Below, in pieces: positions 52,433 to 61,292 of a stretch of DNA of 64,000 bases. The DNA lies in assembly GCF_047124445.1 (NCBI RefSeq), contig NZ_CP138921.1, positions 744,001 through 808,000 of the forward strand. Direction: 5' to 3'. The DNA is from Shimia sp047124445. GTDB taxonomy: Bacteria > Pseudomonadota > Alphaproteobacteria > Rhodobacterales > Rhodobacteraceae. Numbering within the stretch: the stretch's first letter is position 1; the number at the start of each line of letters is the position of its first letter. The translations under genes were made by a program, and so were the position numbers. The notes under the pieces were generated by a model. The model did not search any database, had not been told where the DNA came from, and was given only the letters and a program-made list of their open reading frames with translations.

Positions 52433-53775
52433 TCCCTCCAAAACCAGCGCCTCGGCCTGAGAAAGTCACGCTGCGGCAGTATGTGAAGCTATTTCGTAAA
52501 GACCTATTGTCCGCGCAGCCTGCCAAATTGTATCGCGCTTGGATGGCGGAGTTTCGCACGCCGTTTTTCCGCTCCTACATGATCAACCAGCCTTCGTTAG
52601 TAAAAACTGTTCTGAAGGAACGGCCTGATGATTTCCCCAAATCTCAACGGGTTAGCGAAGGGCTGAAACCTCTTTTGGGGGAGTCGGTGTTCCTGACCAA
52701 TGGCGAGGTGTGGAAGCGGCAGCGGCGGATCATTGATCCGGCTTTTGAGGGTGGACGGCTGCGCGATACCTTTCCGGCGATGTGGGCGGCGAGTGAAGCG
52801 GCGGTGACGCGTCTGGACGGCCATGTTGGGCAAGTTGTTGAGATTGAAGAGGAAACCAGCCACGCGGCGGCGGATGTGATCTTTCGAACCTTGTTCTCCA
52901 TCCCGATTGAACATGAGGTGGCCGGCAAGGTGTTTGATGAATTTCGCACCTATCAGCGCAGCGCGCCGATTGTGAATTTGGGGGCGTTTTTGCCTTTACC
53001 GCGTTGGTTTCCAAGGTTTTTCCGAAAGGACACCAAACGCACAGCAGCCAGTATTCGCGGTTTGATCACCCAACTTACCGAGGAGCGGATGCAGGCCATT
53101 CAGGCGGGCGAAGCGCCGGATGATTTGGCGACAAAGATCATGACCACGGTTGATCCGGAAACCGGAAAATCCTTTGACACCAATGAGATGGTTGATCAGG
53201 TGGCGATCTTTTTCCTGGCGGGGCATGAAACCAGTGCGTCGGCTTTGGCTTGGACGTTGTACCTCTGTGCGTTGTTCCCGGAATGGCAGGAGAAAATTGC
53301 AGAGGAAGCCGCGGATTTGATCGAAGATTTCAGCGCGGTCAGCAAGTTGAAAATCAGTCGCGATGTGTTCCGGGAGGCGCTGCGGTTGTATCCGCCGGTG
53401 CCAATGATGGTGCGGGAGGCGACTTGCCCGGAACATTTCCGAGATCGCGATATTGCCGTGGGATCTCAGGTAGTTATCTCGCCATGGCATCTGCATCGGC
53501 AAGAGCGATTGTGGGACAATCCAGATGGTTTTGACCCAATGCGATGGCAAACGGACAATGGCAAACAGTGTATGCGGGAGGCCTATGTGCCGTTCTCTGC
53601 GGGCAGTCGGGTTTGCACGGGCGCGGGCTTTGCCATGGTGGAGGGCGTGCTGATGTTGTCGATGATTTTAAAGCACTTCCGGATCACACCTGTCGGCGAT
53701 GCACCGGTGCCAATTGCCCATTTGACGGTGCGGTCGCGGGACGGGATTAACCTTCGACTCGAACGGCGATTCTGA
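52429..53775 (+). CDS. Cytochrome P450
   Basis: A 448-residue P450 with the I-helix AGHETSA at 264-270, ExxR at 316-319 (EALR) and the haem-binding FSAGSRVCTG with C396. There is no membrane anchor. The sequence resembles bacterial fatty-acid or terpene-type P450s, but the substrate is not determined. Overlap with the hydrolase gene at ATGA implies coordinated expression. No ferredoxin or reductase gene is adjacent. The triple 11-bp repeat begins at its stop codon. Confidence 0.93.
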   Translation: MIPPKPAPRPEKVTLRQYVKLFRKDLLSAQPAKLYRAWMAEFRTPFFRSYMINQPSLVKTVLKERPDDFPKSQRVSEGLKPLLGESVFLTNGEVWKRQRRIIDPAFEGGRLRDTFPAMWAASEAAVTRLDGHVGQVVEIEEETSHAAADVIFRTLFSIPIEHEVAGKVFDEFRTYQRSAPIVNLGAFLPLPRWFPRFFRKDTKRTAASIRGLITQLTEERMQAIQAGEAPDDLATKIMTTVDPETGKSFDTNEMVDQVAIFFLAGHETSASALAWTLYLCALFPEWQEKIAEEAADLIEDFSAVSKLKISRDVFREALRLYPPVPMMVREATCPEHFRDRDIAVGSQVVISPWHLHRQERLWDNPDGFDPMRWQTDNGKQCMREAYVPFSAGSRVCTGAGFAMVEGVLMLSMILKHFRITPVGDAPVPIAHLTVRSRDGINLRLERRF

Positions 53776-53816
53776 CGTCGGTATTACGTCTGTATCGCGA
53801 CTGTTTTGCGGAGGTG
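53775..53816 (-). repeat. Triple 11-bp dispersed repeat, copy C (inverted)
   Basis: On the minus strand it reads CACCTCC, GCAAAACAGTC, GCGATACAGAC, GTAATACCGAC and GT. It starts at the P450 stop codon and runs into the gap before the convergent binding-protein gene. Confidence 0.8.
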
Positions 53817-53848
53817 CGATTTTCCGGAAAGTGACCCGTTAACGAACA

Positions 53849-53866
53849 GGGCGCCCGAAGGCGCCC
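53849..53866 (-). terminator. Hairpin after the peptide-binding protein gene
   Basis: GGGCGCC-CGAA-GGCGCCC forms a perfect 7-bp stem with a four-base loop, ten bases past the stop of the minus-strand gene. No T-tract is clear. Confidence 0.5.
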
Positions 53867-53876
53867 CGTGTTGCGT

Positions 53877-55694
53877 TTACTCTTCGTGCCACCAGACACC
53901 TGGCAGCCAGTCCACCCCGTCGCCGTAGATCGGCAGAGTGTCTTTGGGGTAGTGCAGGTCTTTCTGGTGCGCGATGCGACCCACAGCATATTTCCAGATC
54001 GGGATCACGTAACGACCGGAGGTCAGGACGCGGTCGAGCGCCTTGGTGGCGGCGACAAAGTCATCCTGCGAAGTCGACGTCAGCATCTCGTTGATCATCG
54101 CGTCGATGGCCGGAGATTTCACACCCATCAGGTTGCGTGAGCCGTTTTGATCAGCCGCCGCGGAGCCCCAGTAGAGGTTTTGCTCGTTGCCCGGGGACAG
54201 CGACAGGGCGCGGCGGTAGTTGGTGATGTCAAAGTCAAAGGCCGCGGTGCGCTCGGTATATTGCGGACCGTCTACCTGGGTGACGGTCAGCTCCAAGCCA
54301 AGACCTTCGAGCGCCTTGGAATAGATGTCGATGATGGCTTTGTTCTCTGTGTCGCCTTGCTTGAGCAGGATTTCCAGCGCCAGAACCTCGCCATCTGCGT
54401 TTTGCAACTTACCGTCCACCACGGAATAGCCGGCTTCCTCCATCAGGTTGAGCGCTTTGCGCAGGTTGGCGCGGTTGCGAGCGGAACCGTCAGAAGCGGG
54501 CAGGGTGTAGCCTGCGAGCGCCTCTGGCGGCAGGTCGTCCGCGAAAGGTTGCAGCAGTTCTGCAACGCGGCCTTGGGCCGGGCCGTCGTCCATGCCCAGA
54601 AGCGAGCCGGAGAAATAAGACGTGATGCGCGGCTGGCGGGCGCCGGTCATGGTGTCGTTGATGAACTCAAAATTGAAGACATGCATCAACGCGTCGCGCA
54701 CACGGATGTCATCCAATGGGGCTTTGCGGGTGTTCATCACAAAACCGGTGATGCCGGAGGGCTTTTGGTGCGGGATTTCGGATTTCACCACGTCGCCGGA
54801 TTGCGCCAGCGGGAAGTTGTAGTTTGAGGCCCATTTTTCGGCGTTGAATTCACGCACGTAGGAGATTTCGCCCGCCTTGAAGGCCTCAAACATCACGGAG
54901 CTGTCGCCGAAGAAATCGATTTTGATCTCGTCAAAGTTGTGCGTGCCCTTGCGGAACGGCAGGTCTTTGCCCCAGTAGTCTTCGTTGCGTGTCAGGGTCA
55001 CGTAACGACCAGCTTCAAAATCAGAGATGGCGTAAGGGGCGGAACCGATGGGGAAGTTCTCGAGCGTCGCGTCTTCAAAGGAATTGCCCTCGAATTGTGC
55101 TTTGCTCAAGATCGGGCGCAGGCCGGCGATCAGGGCCAGTTCCCGGTCTTCGGTGTTAAAGGTGAGGCGCACGGAACGTTCGCCAGTGGCCTCGATTTTG
55201 TCGACTTTGCCCCAGAAACCTCGGTAGCGCGGGTGGCCGACTGTGCCGAGGGTTTCGTATGACCAGATCACGTCCTCGACGGTCACCGGGCTGCCGTCAG
55301 AGAATCGGGCCTCTTCGCGCAGGGTAAACTCGACCCAGGAGCGGTCTTCTGGAGTCTCAATCGATTCGGCCAAAAGACCGTATAGAGCGAACGGCTCATC
55401 CCAGTTGCGCCCCATGAGGGATTCCACCGCAAAGAAGCGGAGCTGCCATGGCACATCGCCTTTGCGCACAAACGGGTTCAGGGAATCAAAGCTGCCGCCA
55501 TTACCGGTGACCACGCGCCCGCCTTTGGGTGCGTCGGGGTTGGCGTAGGGCAGGGACACAAAATCCTGTGGCAAAGCGGGGGCGCCATACATAGCAATGC
55601 CATGCTGGGGTTCCGCGAGGGTCTGAGTGCCGACCAGAGTAAGCGCCAGCGCGGCGGCGGCACTGGTGACTTTGGGGAAACGTATTGGTGTCAT
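53877..55694 (-). CDS. Oligopeptide/extracellular solute-binding protein (family 5)
   Basis: A 605-residue periplasmic protein with a signal peptide (cleavage about residue 27, GTQTLA). SBP5-type motifs are ALPQDFVSLPYANPDAPKGG near the start, the NEDYWGKDLPF type tract and the C-terminal YVIPIWKY region. Such proteins deliver peptides, nickel or other ligands to an ABC permease; the matching permease is not in the window. The start at 55694 (MTPIRF) is preferred to the 23-residue longer frame. A promoter region and a candidate small RNA lie upstream. Confidence 0.88.
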   Translation of the reverse strand: MTPIRFPKVTSAAAALALTLVGTQTLAEPQHGIAMYGAPALPQDFVSLPYANPDAPKGGRVVTGNGGSFDSLNPFVRKGDVPWQLRFFAVESLMGRNWDEPFALYGLLAESIETPEDRSWVEFTLREEARFSDGSPVTVEDVIWSYETLGTVGHPRYRGFWGKVDKIEATGERSVRLTFNTEDRELALIAGLRPILSKAQFEGNSFEDATLENFPIGSAPYAISDFEAGRYVTLTRNEDYWGKDLPFRKGTHNFDEIKIDFFGDSSVMFEAFKAGEISYVREFNAEKWASNYNFPLAQSGDVVKSEIPHQKPSGITGFVMNTRKAPLDDIRVRDALMHVFNFEFINDTMTGARQPRITSYFSGSLLGMDDGPAQGRVAELLQPFADDLPPEALAGYTLPASDGSARNRANLRKALNLMEEAGYSVVDGKLQNADGEVLALEILLKQGDTENKAIIDIYSKALEGLGLELTVTQVDGPQYTERTAAFDFDITNYRRALSLSPGNEQNLYWGSAAADQNGSRNLMGVKSPAIDAMINEMLTSTSQDDFVAATKALDRVLTSGRYVIPIWKYAVGRIAHQKDLHYPKDTLPIYGDGVDWLPGVWWHEE

Positions 55695-55771
55695 TGCCTG
55701 AACAATCCTGTTGGTTGATTTTTTACTTACCCAAAAAGTAACGGCGGATTGGTGGCTTATCAAACTTTTAG

Positions 55772-55801
55772 CTTGGAGACCGGCGCGGTAACGCCTATAA
55801 A
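55772..55801 (+). promoter_or_regulatory. Candidate promoter of the small RNA at 55808
   Basis: CTTGGA (55772-55777) and TATAAA (55796-55801) are separated by 18 bases; the CTTGGAG and CCTATAA pair also resembles an RpoH-type promoter. Confidence 0.4.
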
Positions 55802-55807
55802 GGAGTC

Positions 55808-55883
55808 ACTGCTCGATAGGTTTCTTGCCTGTATGAAACCTGCCTCAATAACTTTACGCCCGCTTCGCGCGGGCGTTTTTTTT
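55808..55883 (+). ncRNA. Candidate small RNA with its own terminator
   Basis: About 76 bases: a stem-loop GGTTTC-N10-GAAACC (55819-55840), a single-stranded linker, then a strong terminator ACGCCCGC-TTCGC-GCGGGCGT (55856-55876) followed by eight T. No protein gene precedes this terminator on the plus strand; the nearest upstream plus-strand gene ends at 53775. The start is estimated from the promoter-like pair. Confidence 0.5.
55856..55883 (+). terminator. Orphan Rho-independent terminator
   Basis: A perfect 8-bp GC-rich stem with a 5-base loop and eight T on the plus strand, upstream of the hydroxybutyrate dehydrogenase gene. Confidence 0.85.
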
Positions 55884-55988
55884 GGCCAAATGGCAGACTT
55901 ACGTAAGATTACGGGTGGTGCGGATTCCCCTTATTTTGCGGGTGCAGCATGATATGCTGCGCTCAACCGAGATGAGAAGGGAAGTCAG

Positions 55989-56762
55989 ATGACTATGCAG
56001 GGCAAAACGGCGATTGTGACGGGCAGCAATTCGGGAATCGGTCTGGGTGTGGCGCGGGAATTGGCGCGGGCCGGGGCGGAAGTGGTGCTGAATTCGTTTA
56101 CGGATCGCGAGGAAGATCACGCGCTGGCGGCGGAAATTGCGGCGGAGTTTGGCGTCTCCGCGCGCTACATCGCGGCGGATATGTCCAAAGGTGATCAATG
56201 TCGGAAGCTGATCGAGGATGCGGGCGGCTGCGATGTTCTGGTGAACAACGCCGGTATTCAGCATGTGGCGCCGATTGATGAGTTCCCGGTCGACAAGTGG
56301 GACGCCATCATTGCGATCAATATGAACTCGGCGTTTCACACCACGGCGGCGGCGCTGCCGCATATGCGCAAACGCGGCTGGGGCCGGGTGATCAACATCG
56401 CCAGTGCGCATGGGTTGACCGCGTCTCCGTTCAAGGCGGCTTATGTGGCGGCCAAGCATGGCGTGGTGGGCATGACCAAGACTGTTGCGTTGGAAACTGC
56501 GGAAGAGCCGATCACATGTAACGCGATTTGCCCGGGCTATGTGCTGACACCGCTGGTGGAGGCGCAGATCCCCGACACCATGGAGAAATACAACATGGGC
56601 CGGGACGAGGTGATCAAGAAGGTGATGTTGGAAAGACAACCAAGCCGCGAGTTTGCCACAGTGGAGCAGCTGGGCGGCACAGTGTGCTTCCTGGCGTCCG
56701 ATGCGGCGGCTCAGATCACGGGTACCACCATCAGTGTGGATGGCGGCTGGACCGCTCTATAA
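55989..56762 (+). CDS. bdhA: 3-hydroxybutyrate dehydrogenase (SDR family)
   Basis: A 257-residue short-chain dehydrogenase with the NAD motif TGSNSGIG near the start, NNAGIQHV, the catalytic serine in IASAHG and YVAAKHG with Tyr and Lys. Sequence features such as EFPVDKWDAIIAINMNSAFH are typical of D-3-hydroxybutyrate dehydrogenases, which turn 3-hydroxybutyrate into acetoacetate in polyhydroxybutyrate (PHB) use. It is 15 bases before a patatin-like gene. Confidence 0.9.
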   Translation: MTMQGKTAIVTGSNSGIGLGVARELARAGAEVVLNSFTDREEDHALAAEIAAEFGVSARYIAADMSKGDQCRKLIEDAGGCDVLVNNAGIQHVAPIDEFPVDKWDAIIAINMNSAFHTTAAALPHMRKRGWGRVINIASAHGLTASPFKAAYVAAKHGVVGMTKTVALETAEEPITCNAICPGYVLTPLVEAQIPDTMEKYNMGRDEVIKKVMLERQPSREFATVEQLGGTVCFLASDAAAQITGTTISVDGGWTAL

Positions 56763-56777
56763 GGAAGGGATGGCCTC

Positions 56778-57806
56778 ATGAAGCGCATCAATCTGGCATT
56801 GCAGGGTGGCGGCGCACATGGGGCCTTCACCTGGGGCGTGTTGGACGTCCTGTTGCAGGACGAAGACATCGAGATCGCCGGGATCACCGGTACCTCTGCT
56901 GGCGCAATGAATGGCGCGGCTTTGAAGGCCGGGCTGCTTGAGGGCGGGCGCGACGGGGCGCGGGCCAATCTCAATTGGTTCTGGCAGCAGATGGGCGCGG
57001 CGCAGGTGCCGGGCATGGATGCCTGGTTTGCGGCGGTGCCGCCAGGCTTGGTGAGCCGTGCGATGGAGTACAGCTGGCCGTTTATGGCCGCCGATATGAT
57101 GCAGCGGCTGACGTCACCCTATGCCATGGGGGCGCTTTATGAGCATCCGCTGCGCGAGATTGTCGATCAGTTTAGCTTTGATCAGGTCTGTTCCGAGGAC
57201 GGGCCGCAGCTGTTTGTTTGTGCCACCAATGTGCGCTCGGGCAAGGCGCGGGTGTTTGAAGGACGTGAGATCAGCACCGATGCCCTGCTGGCCTCGGCCT
57301 GTTTGCCCACATTGTTTAAGGCGGTGAACGTGTTTGACGAGACAACGGGAAAAACCGAGGCCTTTTGGGATGGCGGGTATACCGGCAACCCGTCGCTTTG
57401 GCCGCTGTATCGGCGGGACTTGCCGGAGGATGTGGTGATTGTGAATATCAACCCGCTGCGGCGGGACACATTGCCGGTGACGCCGCAACAAATCACCAAT
57501 CGTATCAATGAGATCAGCTTTAACGCCTCGCTGCTGAGCGAGCTGCGGGCCGTGGCATTTGTGCAAAGGTTGATCGAGCAGGGCGCGCTTAGTCGGGAAG
57601 AAAAGCGGGAGGTGAAGGTGCATATGATTGCCGATGATGCGCTGATGACTCGCTTGTCGGTGGCGACCAAAAGCTGGCCGGTGACGTCCGTGCTGTATCA
57701 TTTGAAAGAGGCGGGGCAGGCGGCGGCCAAGAGTTTTTTGAGTGTGCATAAGGCGGACCTAAACGAACGCGGAACCGTGGATTTGGCAGAGATGTATGGC
57801 AGTTAA
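56778..57806 (+). CDS. Patatin-like phospholipase
   Basis: A 342-residue patatin with the oxyanion-type GGGAHG at 10-15, nucleophile GTSAG (S40) and the dyad aspartate D198 in DGGYTGNP. Patatin lipases release fatty acids from phospholipids or act as depolymerases. Pairing with hydroxybutyrate dehydrogenase suggests a role in PHB granule breakdown or in granule-associated lipid turnover; this is inference. Confidence 0.9.
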   Translation: MKRINLALQGGGAHGAFTWGVLDVLLQDEDIEIAGITGTSAGAMNGAALKAGLLEGGRDGARANLNWFWQQMGAAQVPGMDAWFAAVPPGLVSRAMEYSWPFMAADMMQRLTSPYAMGALYEHPLREIVDQFSFDQVCSEDGPQLFVCATNVRSGKARVFEGREISTDALLASACLPTLFKAVNVFDETTGKTEAFWDGGYTGNPSLWPLYRRDLPEDVVIVNINPLRRDTLPVTPQQITNRINEISFNASLLSELRAVAFVQRLIEQGALSREEKREVKVHMIADDALMTRLSVATKSWPVTSVLYHLKEAGQAAAKSFLSVHKADLNERGTVDLAEMYGS

Positions 57807-57849
57807 GCGGAGCCTCCCTTGCGAGACGCGCTGTCTATGGTGTCGCACG

Positions 57850-57921
57850 CCGGATTGAGGGGCGCGGCCCCAGTCCCATCACAGATGAATGGTCACCGAG
57901 GTTTTAGGGGCCAAATGAAGC
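57850..57921 (+). repeat. Degenerate copy of the composite intergenic element
   Basis: GGGGC-GC-GGCCCC stem near 57858, then GTTTTAGGGGCCAAATGAAG at 57901-57920. It matches the tail of the copies at 3741, 10951 and 61655, but the GATATT core is not recognisable. It is between the patatin gene and the convergent DUF502 gene. Confidence 0.4.
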
Positions 57922-57925
57922 GCTC

Positions 57926-58609
57926 TTACTCTTCCGGCGGCTGGGTCGGGTCTTTGGGGTTTGGGTAAACCAGACCAGCCGAGATCACCAGTTTGGCTGC
58001 GTCTTCTACAGTCATGTCCAACTCGATGATGTCATCGGTTGGGAAAAACAGCAGGAAGCCAGAGGTTGGATTGGGCGTTGTAGGGACAAACACGCCCATG
58101 AGTGGGCTGGTGGTTGGAGCGGAGCCAGCAACTTCGCCCTTGGCGTTGGTCGAGATGAAGCCAATCGCCCAAATGCCGCGGCGCGGGTATTCGACCAGGC
58201 AGGCTTTTTCAAAGCTGCGCTCGGATTGGGCAAAGACGGTTTCCGCGATCTGCTTGACGCCGGAATAGATCGAGCGCACGACGGGCATGCGGGATACGAG
58301 GTTTTCGGCAAAGCGCAGCAGGGAGCGACCCATCAGGCCTTTGGCGATCCAGCCCACAAGGATGGTGAAGATCAGGAAGATGATCATCCCCACGCCGCGC
58401 AGGTTGATGCCGATGTATTTTTCCGGCTGAATGGTTGATGGGATCAGTGGCAGGACAAAGCCATCGACCCAACCCACAAAGGTCCAGACCAGCCAGATGG
58501 TCATGGCGATGGGCAGAATGACAACAATCCCCGTCAGAAAGCTGGACCGCAGTCGGCCAAAAAAGCCGGTTTTGTGGGGCGGTTCGTTTTCGTCAAAAGG
58601 TGTCGTCAT
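57926..58609 (-). CDS. DUF502 membrane protein
   Basis: A 227-residue protein with two membrane helices (about 20-45 and 65-88, with GIVVILPIAMTIWLVWTFVGW typical of DUF502) and the family segment VRSIYSGVKQIAETVF, then VLVEYPRRGIWAIGFIS-like and FVPTTPNPTSGFLLF. The family is conserved in bacteria and in plant LIKE-COV proteins; its role is unknown. Confidence 0.9.
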   Translation of the reverse strand: MTTPFDENEPPHKTGFFGRLRSSFLTGIVVILPIAMTIWLVWTFVGWVDGFVLPLIPSTIQPEKYIGINLRGVGMIIFLIFTILVGWIAKGLMGRSLLRFAENLVSRMPVVRSIYSGVKQIAETVFAQSERSFEKACLVEYPRRGIWAIGFISTNAKGEVAGSAPTTSPLMGVFVPTTPNPTSGFLLFFPTDDIIELDMTVEDAAKLVISAGLVYPNPKDPTQPPEE

Positions 58610-58750
58610 GAGGGGTCCTAGGGTCAGCCTGATGTTTAGTTAGGCATTTGTGTGTGGCGCTGCAATGACGATTGTTTGGGGGCCACATTTTGCGGCTGTC
58701 ACGACGTGTCACACCTCCGTGGCAGCCTGCTATTTGCGCAAGATTTGGGC

Positions 58751-59668
58751 TTAGGCCTTGAGCGCGGCGGCGATGTCTGCGGCGAGGCGGGCGTTGTTGC
58801 GTACCAGCGCAATATTGGCGACCAGCGACTTGCCATCTGTCAGCTCAAAAATGCGGGCCAGCAGGAAGGGGGTGACGTCTTTGCCGGTCACGCCTTGGGC
58901 CTCGGCTTCTTCTGTGGCCTGAGCAATCACTGGGGCCAATTCAGAGGCCGGAATTTCGTCGGTTGCTGGAATTGGATTTGCGACCAGCTGACCGCCCGGT
59001 AAGGCCATTGCGCCCCGTGTTTTATGAGCTGCGGCGATGTCTGCGGCGTTGTCCATGCGCAGCGGTGAAGTGAGATCGGAGGTGGCGGACCAGAAGGCCG
59101 GGAAGCTGTCTTGGCCGTAGGTGATGACTGGCACGCCGTTGGTTTCCAGCACTTCGAGGGTTTTTGGTACATCGAGGATGGCTTTGGCGCCTGCGGCCAC
59201 CACGGTGACAGGGGTGTGGGCCAGTTCGGTGAGGTCGGCGGAGATGTCGAAGCTGTCTTCTGCACCTTTGTGCACGCCGCCGATGCCGCCGGTGGCAAAG
59301 ACGTCGATGCCTGCGAGATGCGCGGCGATCATGGTGGCGGCCACGGTGGTGGCGCCGGTGCGGCCTTGCGCCATGATCACTGGCATGTCTGCGCGGGAGA
59401 CTTTGGCGACGTTTTTGGCTTGGGCCAGCTCTTCAAGCTGCGCCTCGGTCAGGCCTGCGTGCAGTGTGCCGTTGAGCACGGCCATGGTGGCAGGCACGGC
59501 ACCCTTTGCACGAATGTCGGCTTCGACCTGTTTCGCCACCTCGAGGTTTTGCGGATATGGCATGCCATGGGTGATGATCGTGCTTTCCAGCGCCACAATC
59601 GGCGTGCCGTTTTTCTTGGCTTCTTCCACTTCAGGGGAAAGGACCAGGTCAAGGGAAATGAGGCTCAT
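58751..59668 (-). CDS. psuG: Pseudouridine-5'-phosphate glycosidase
   Basis: A 305-residue enzyme that cleaves pseudouridine-5'-phosphate to uracil and ribose-5-phosphate. It has [17 protein letters not shown], the catalytic-lysine region [26 protein letters not shown] and [12 protein letters not shown], all conserved in PsuG. It overlaps psuK by four bases. Confidence 0.95.
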   Translation of the reverse strand: MSLISLDLVLSPEVEEAKKNGTPIVALESTIITHGMPYPQNLEVAKQVEADIRAKGAVPATMAVLNGTLHAGLTEAQLEELAQAKNVAKVSRADMPVIMAQGRTGATTVAATMIAAHLAGIDVFATGGIGGVHKGAEDSFDISADLTELAHTPVTVVAAGAKAILDVPKTLEVLETNGVPVITYGQDSFPAFWSATSDLTSPLRMDNAADIAAAHKTRGAMALPGGQLVANPIPATDEIPASELAPVIAQATEEAEAQGVTGKDVTPFLLARIFELTDGKSLVANIALVRNNARLAADIAAALKA

Positions 59669-60570
59669 GTGGCATGTTCTCCGGAGACATATTTGGCGGC
59701 AGCGGTGAGGGCGCGGTCGAGCGCATCTTCGCGGCTGGCGTTTTGAGATTCGGCCACGATGTGCGCGGCCATGAAGGTGTCGCCAGCGCCAGTGACGCGG
59801 GTCACCAGAACAGCAGGCGGTTGTTGGGTGATCACGCCGTCGGCGGTGCCGTCAGAGGCGGAGTTACCGCCATCTGTAACCAGTGCGCGGGCGGCGCCAC
59901 GGGCGAGCAGGCCTTCGGCGGCTTCAGCAGAGGAGGTGAACTCGGTTTGGCAGAGGTAGCCCGCTTCCTCCAGGTTCACATAGAGCACAGCGCGGGAGTG
60001 CATCAGGAAAGGCATCAGGCGTTCTGCTTTCCCTGGGGACGCAGGCGCGACGCGCAAATCGGCGGCGGAGAACAGCGGGCTGCGGGCGATCTGATCGAGC
60101 AGACGCTGAGTCAGGTTGCCGTCGAGCGCGATGAGGCCGGGATAGGGCGTGGTTTCGCTTCCAAGGGTGCCGTCTTCTAGCGGGCTGAGGATCTTGTCGC
60201 CAGCCGCCTCGAGGCTGTGGGCGTCGGCGATGGCGGCGATCAGCCCGTTTTTGCCTTCGACCGCCATATAGGTGTCGGTGGGTAGATCAGCGGAGCGATA
60301 GACGTAGTCCATGATGGCGCCCATCTCGGTGCAGGCGGTCATCAGCTCGTCGCCTTCCACATCCTGACCGATGGCCGACAGCGCCGCAGGACGCAGGCCA
60401 AAGCGGGCGAGGGTCATGGCAATGTTCCAAGCCACGCCGCCAGGCAGGCGAGTGATGCGGCCGGGCACGTCGGAGCCTTGACGCATGTGGCTGGGCGCGC
60501 GGCCGATGATGTCCCAGAGGACGGAGCCGATGCAGAGGATGTCTGGCTGAGAGGGCGCCTGTGCGGTCAT
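59665..60570 (-). CDS. psuK: PfkB-family kinase, probable pseudouridine kinase
   Basis: A 301-residue ribokinase-fold kinase with GGVAWNIAMTLARFG near the start and the C-terminal signature TRVTGAGDTFMAAH, carrying the catalytic aspartate. Position next to psuG indicates pseudouridine as the substrate. It is 15 bases after thiE and overlaps psuG. Confidence 0.9.
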   Translation of the reverse strand: MTAQAPSQPDILCIGSVLWDIIGRAPSHMRQGSDVPGRITRLPGGVAWNIAMTLARFGLRPAALSAIGQDVEGDELMTACTEMGAIMDYVYRSADLPTDTYMAVEGKNGLIAAIADAHSLEAAGDKILSPLEDGTLGSETTPYPGLIALDGNLTQRLLDQIARSPLFSAADLRVAPASPGKAERLMPFLMHSRAVLYVNLEEAGYLCQTEFTSSAEAAEGLLARGAARALVTDGGNSASDGTADGVITQQPPAVLVTRVTGAGDTFMAAHIVAESQNASREDALDRALTAAAKYVSGEHAT

Positions 60571-60585
60571 GGGTGCTCCGGAAGG

Positions 60586-61209
60586 TTAGGCGCCAAAGGC
60601 GGCGTGCAGCTCTTTGAGTTTGGCCACAGGATCGTCGCTGCGCCAGATTTCTTCGCCGATGCCAAAGAAGTCGGTGAAAGGCGCAAGCTTTGCAATAATG
60701 TCGGCATCGAGCGCGCCTTCGGCCACAACGGGGACCTCGATCATGGCGGACCACCATTCGAACAGGTCTCTTTCTGCAAGGGTGCCGTCGCCAAGTGTGG
60801 TGCTGCCCACCGGGCCAAAAGCCACGTAATCGGCGCCGTTTTCACCGGCGGTCATGCCTTCGTGCGAAGACGCGCCACAGAAAGCGCCAACAATGGCGTC
60901 TTTGCCCAGCTCTTTGCGGGTTTTGGCCACGGAGCGGGCAGCGTCGGTGAGGTGCACGCCATCCAACCCCAGACGTTCGGAGAGTTGCACATGTTCGTCG
61001 ATCACAATGGCGACGTCTCGAGCATGGGCCACTTCGCGCAAGGCGTCGGCGGCGCGCGACAGGCGGTCTTCGTCTTTGGTGGCCAGCGCCATGCGTACGC
61101 AGGCAATGTCAGCGGCGTCCAACACGGAGGCGAGTTGATCAGGGAAGCGGGAGAGTTCGATTTCCGGCGGGGTGATCAGGTAGATCTGCGGCAGCTCTGT
61201 GTCGGACAT
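60586..61209 (-). CDS. thiE: Thiamine phosphate synthase-like protein
   Basis: A 207-residue TIM-barrel protein with LGLDGVHLTDAARS and ADYVAFGPVGSTTLGDG, recognisable TenI/ThiE features, followed by VVAEGALDADIIAKLA. ThiE joins the thiazole and pyrimidine parts of thiamine; the phosphate-binding loop here is less canonical than in main ThiE enzymes. No other thiamine gene is near, so a ThiE-like role with the psu genes remains possible. Confidence 0.82.
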   Translation of the reverse strand: MSDTELPQIYLITPPEIELSRFPDQLASVLDAADIACVRMALATKDEDRLSRAADALREVAHARDVAIVIDEHVQLSERLGLDGVHLTDAARSVAKTRKELGKDAIVGAFCGASSHEGMTAGENGADYVAFGPVGSTTLGDGTLAERDLFEWWSAMIEVPVVAEGALDADIIAKLAPFTDFFGIGEEIWRSDDPVAKLKELHAAFGA

Positions 61210-61292
61210 GCTCGGGCTCCAGATGGTCGTGTGCGAGGTTTTGGATCGCGTCGCTATAGCGTGGATTTTTGCGCTTGGCTATCGGGAGTTGG

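Noticed and set aside
55749..55952. 67-codon frame over the candidate small RNA
   Set aside because: It runs through the GC-rich terminator and the T-tract and has no ribosome site.
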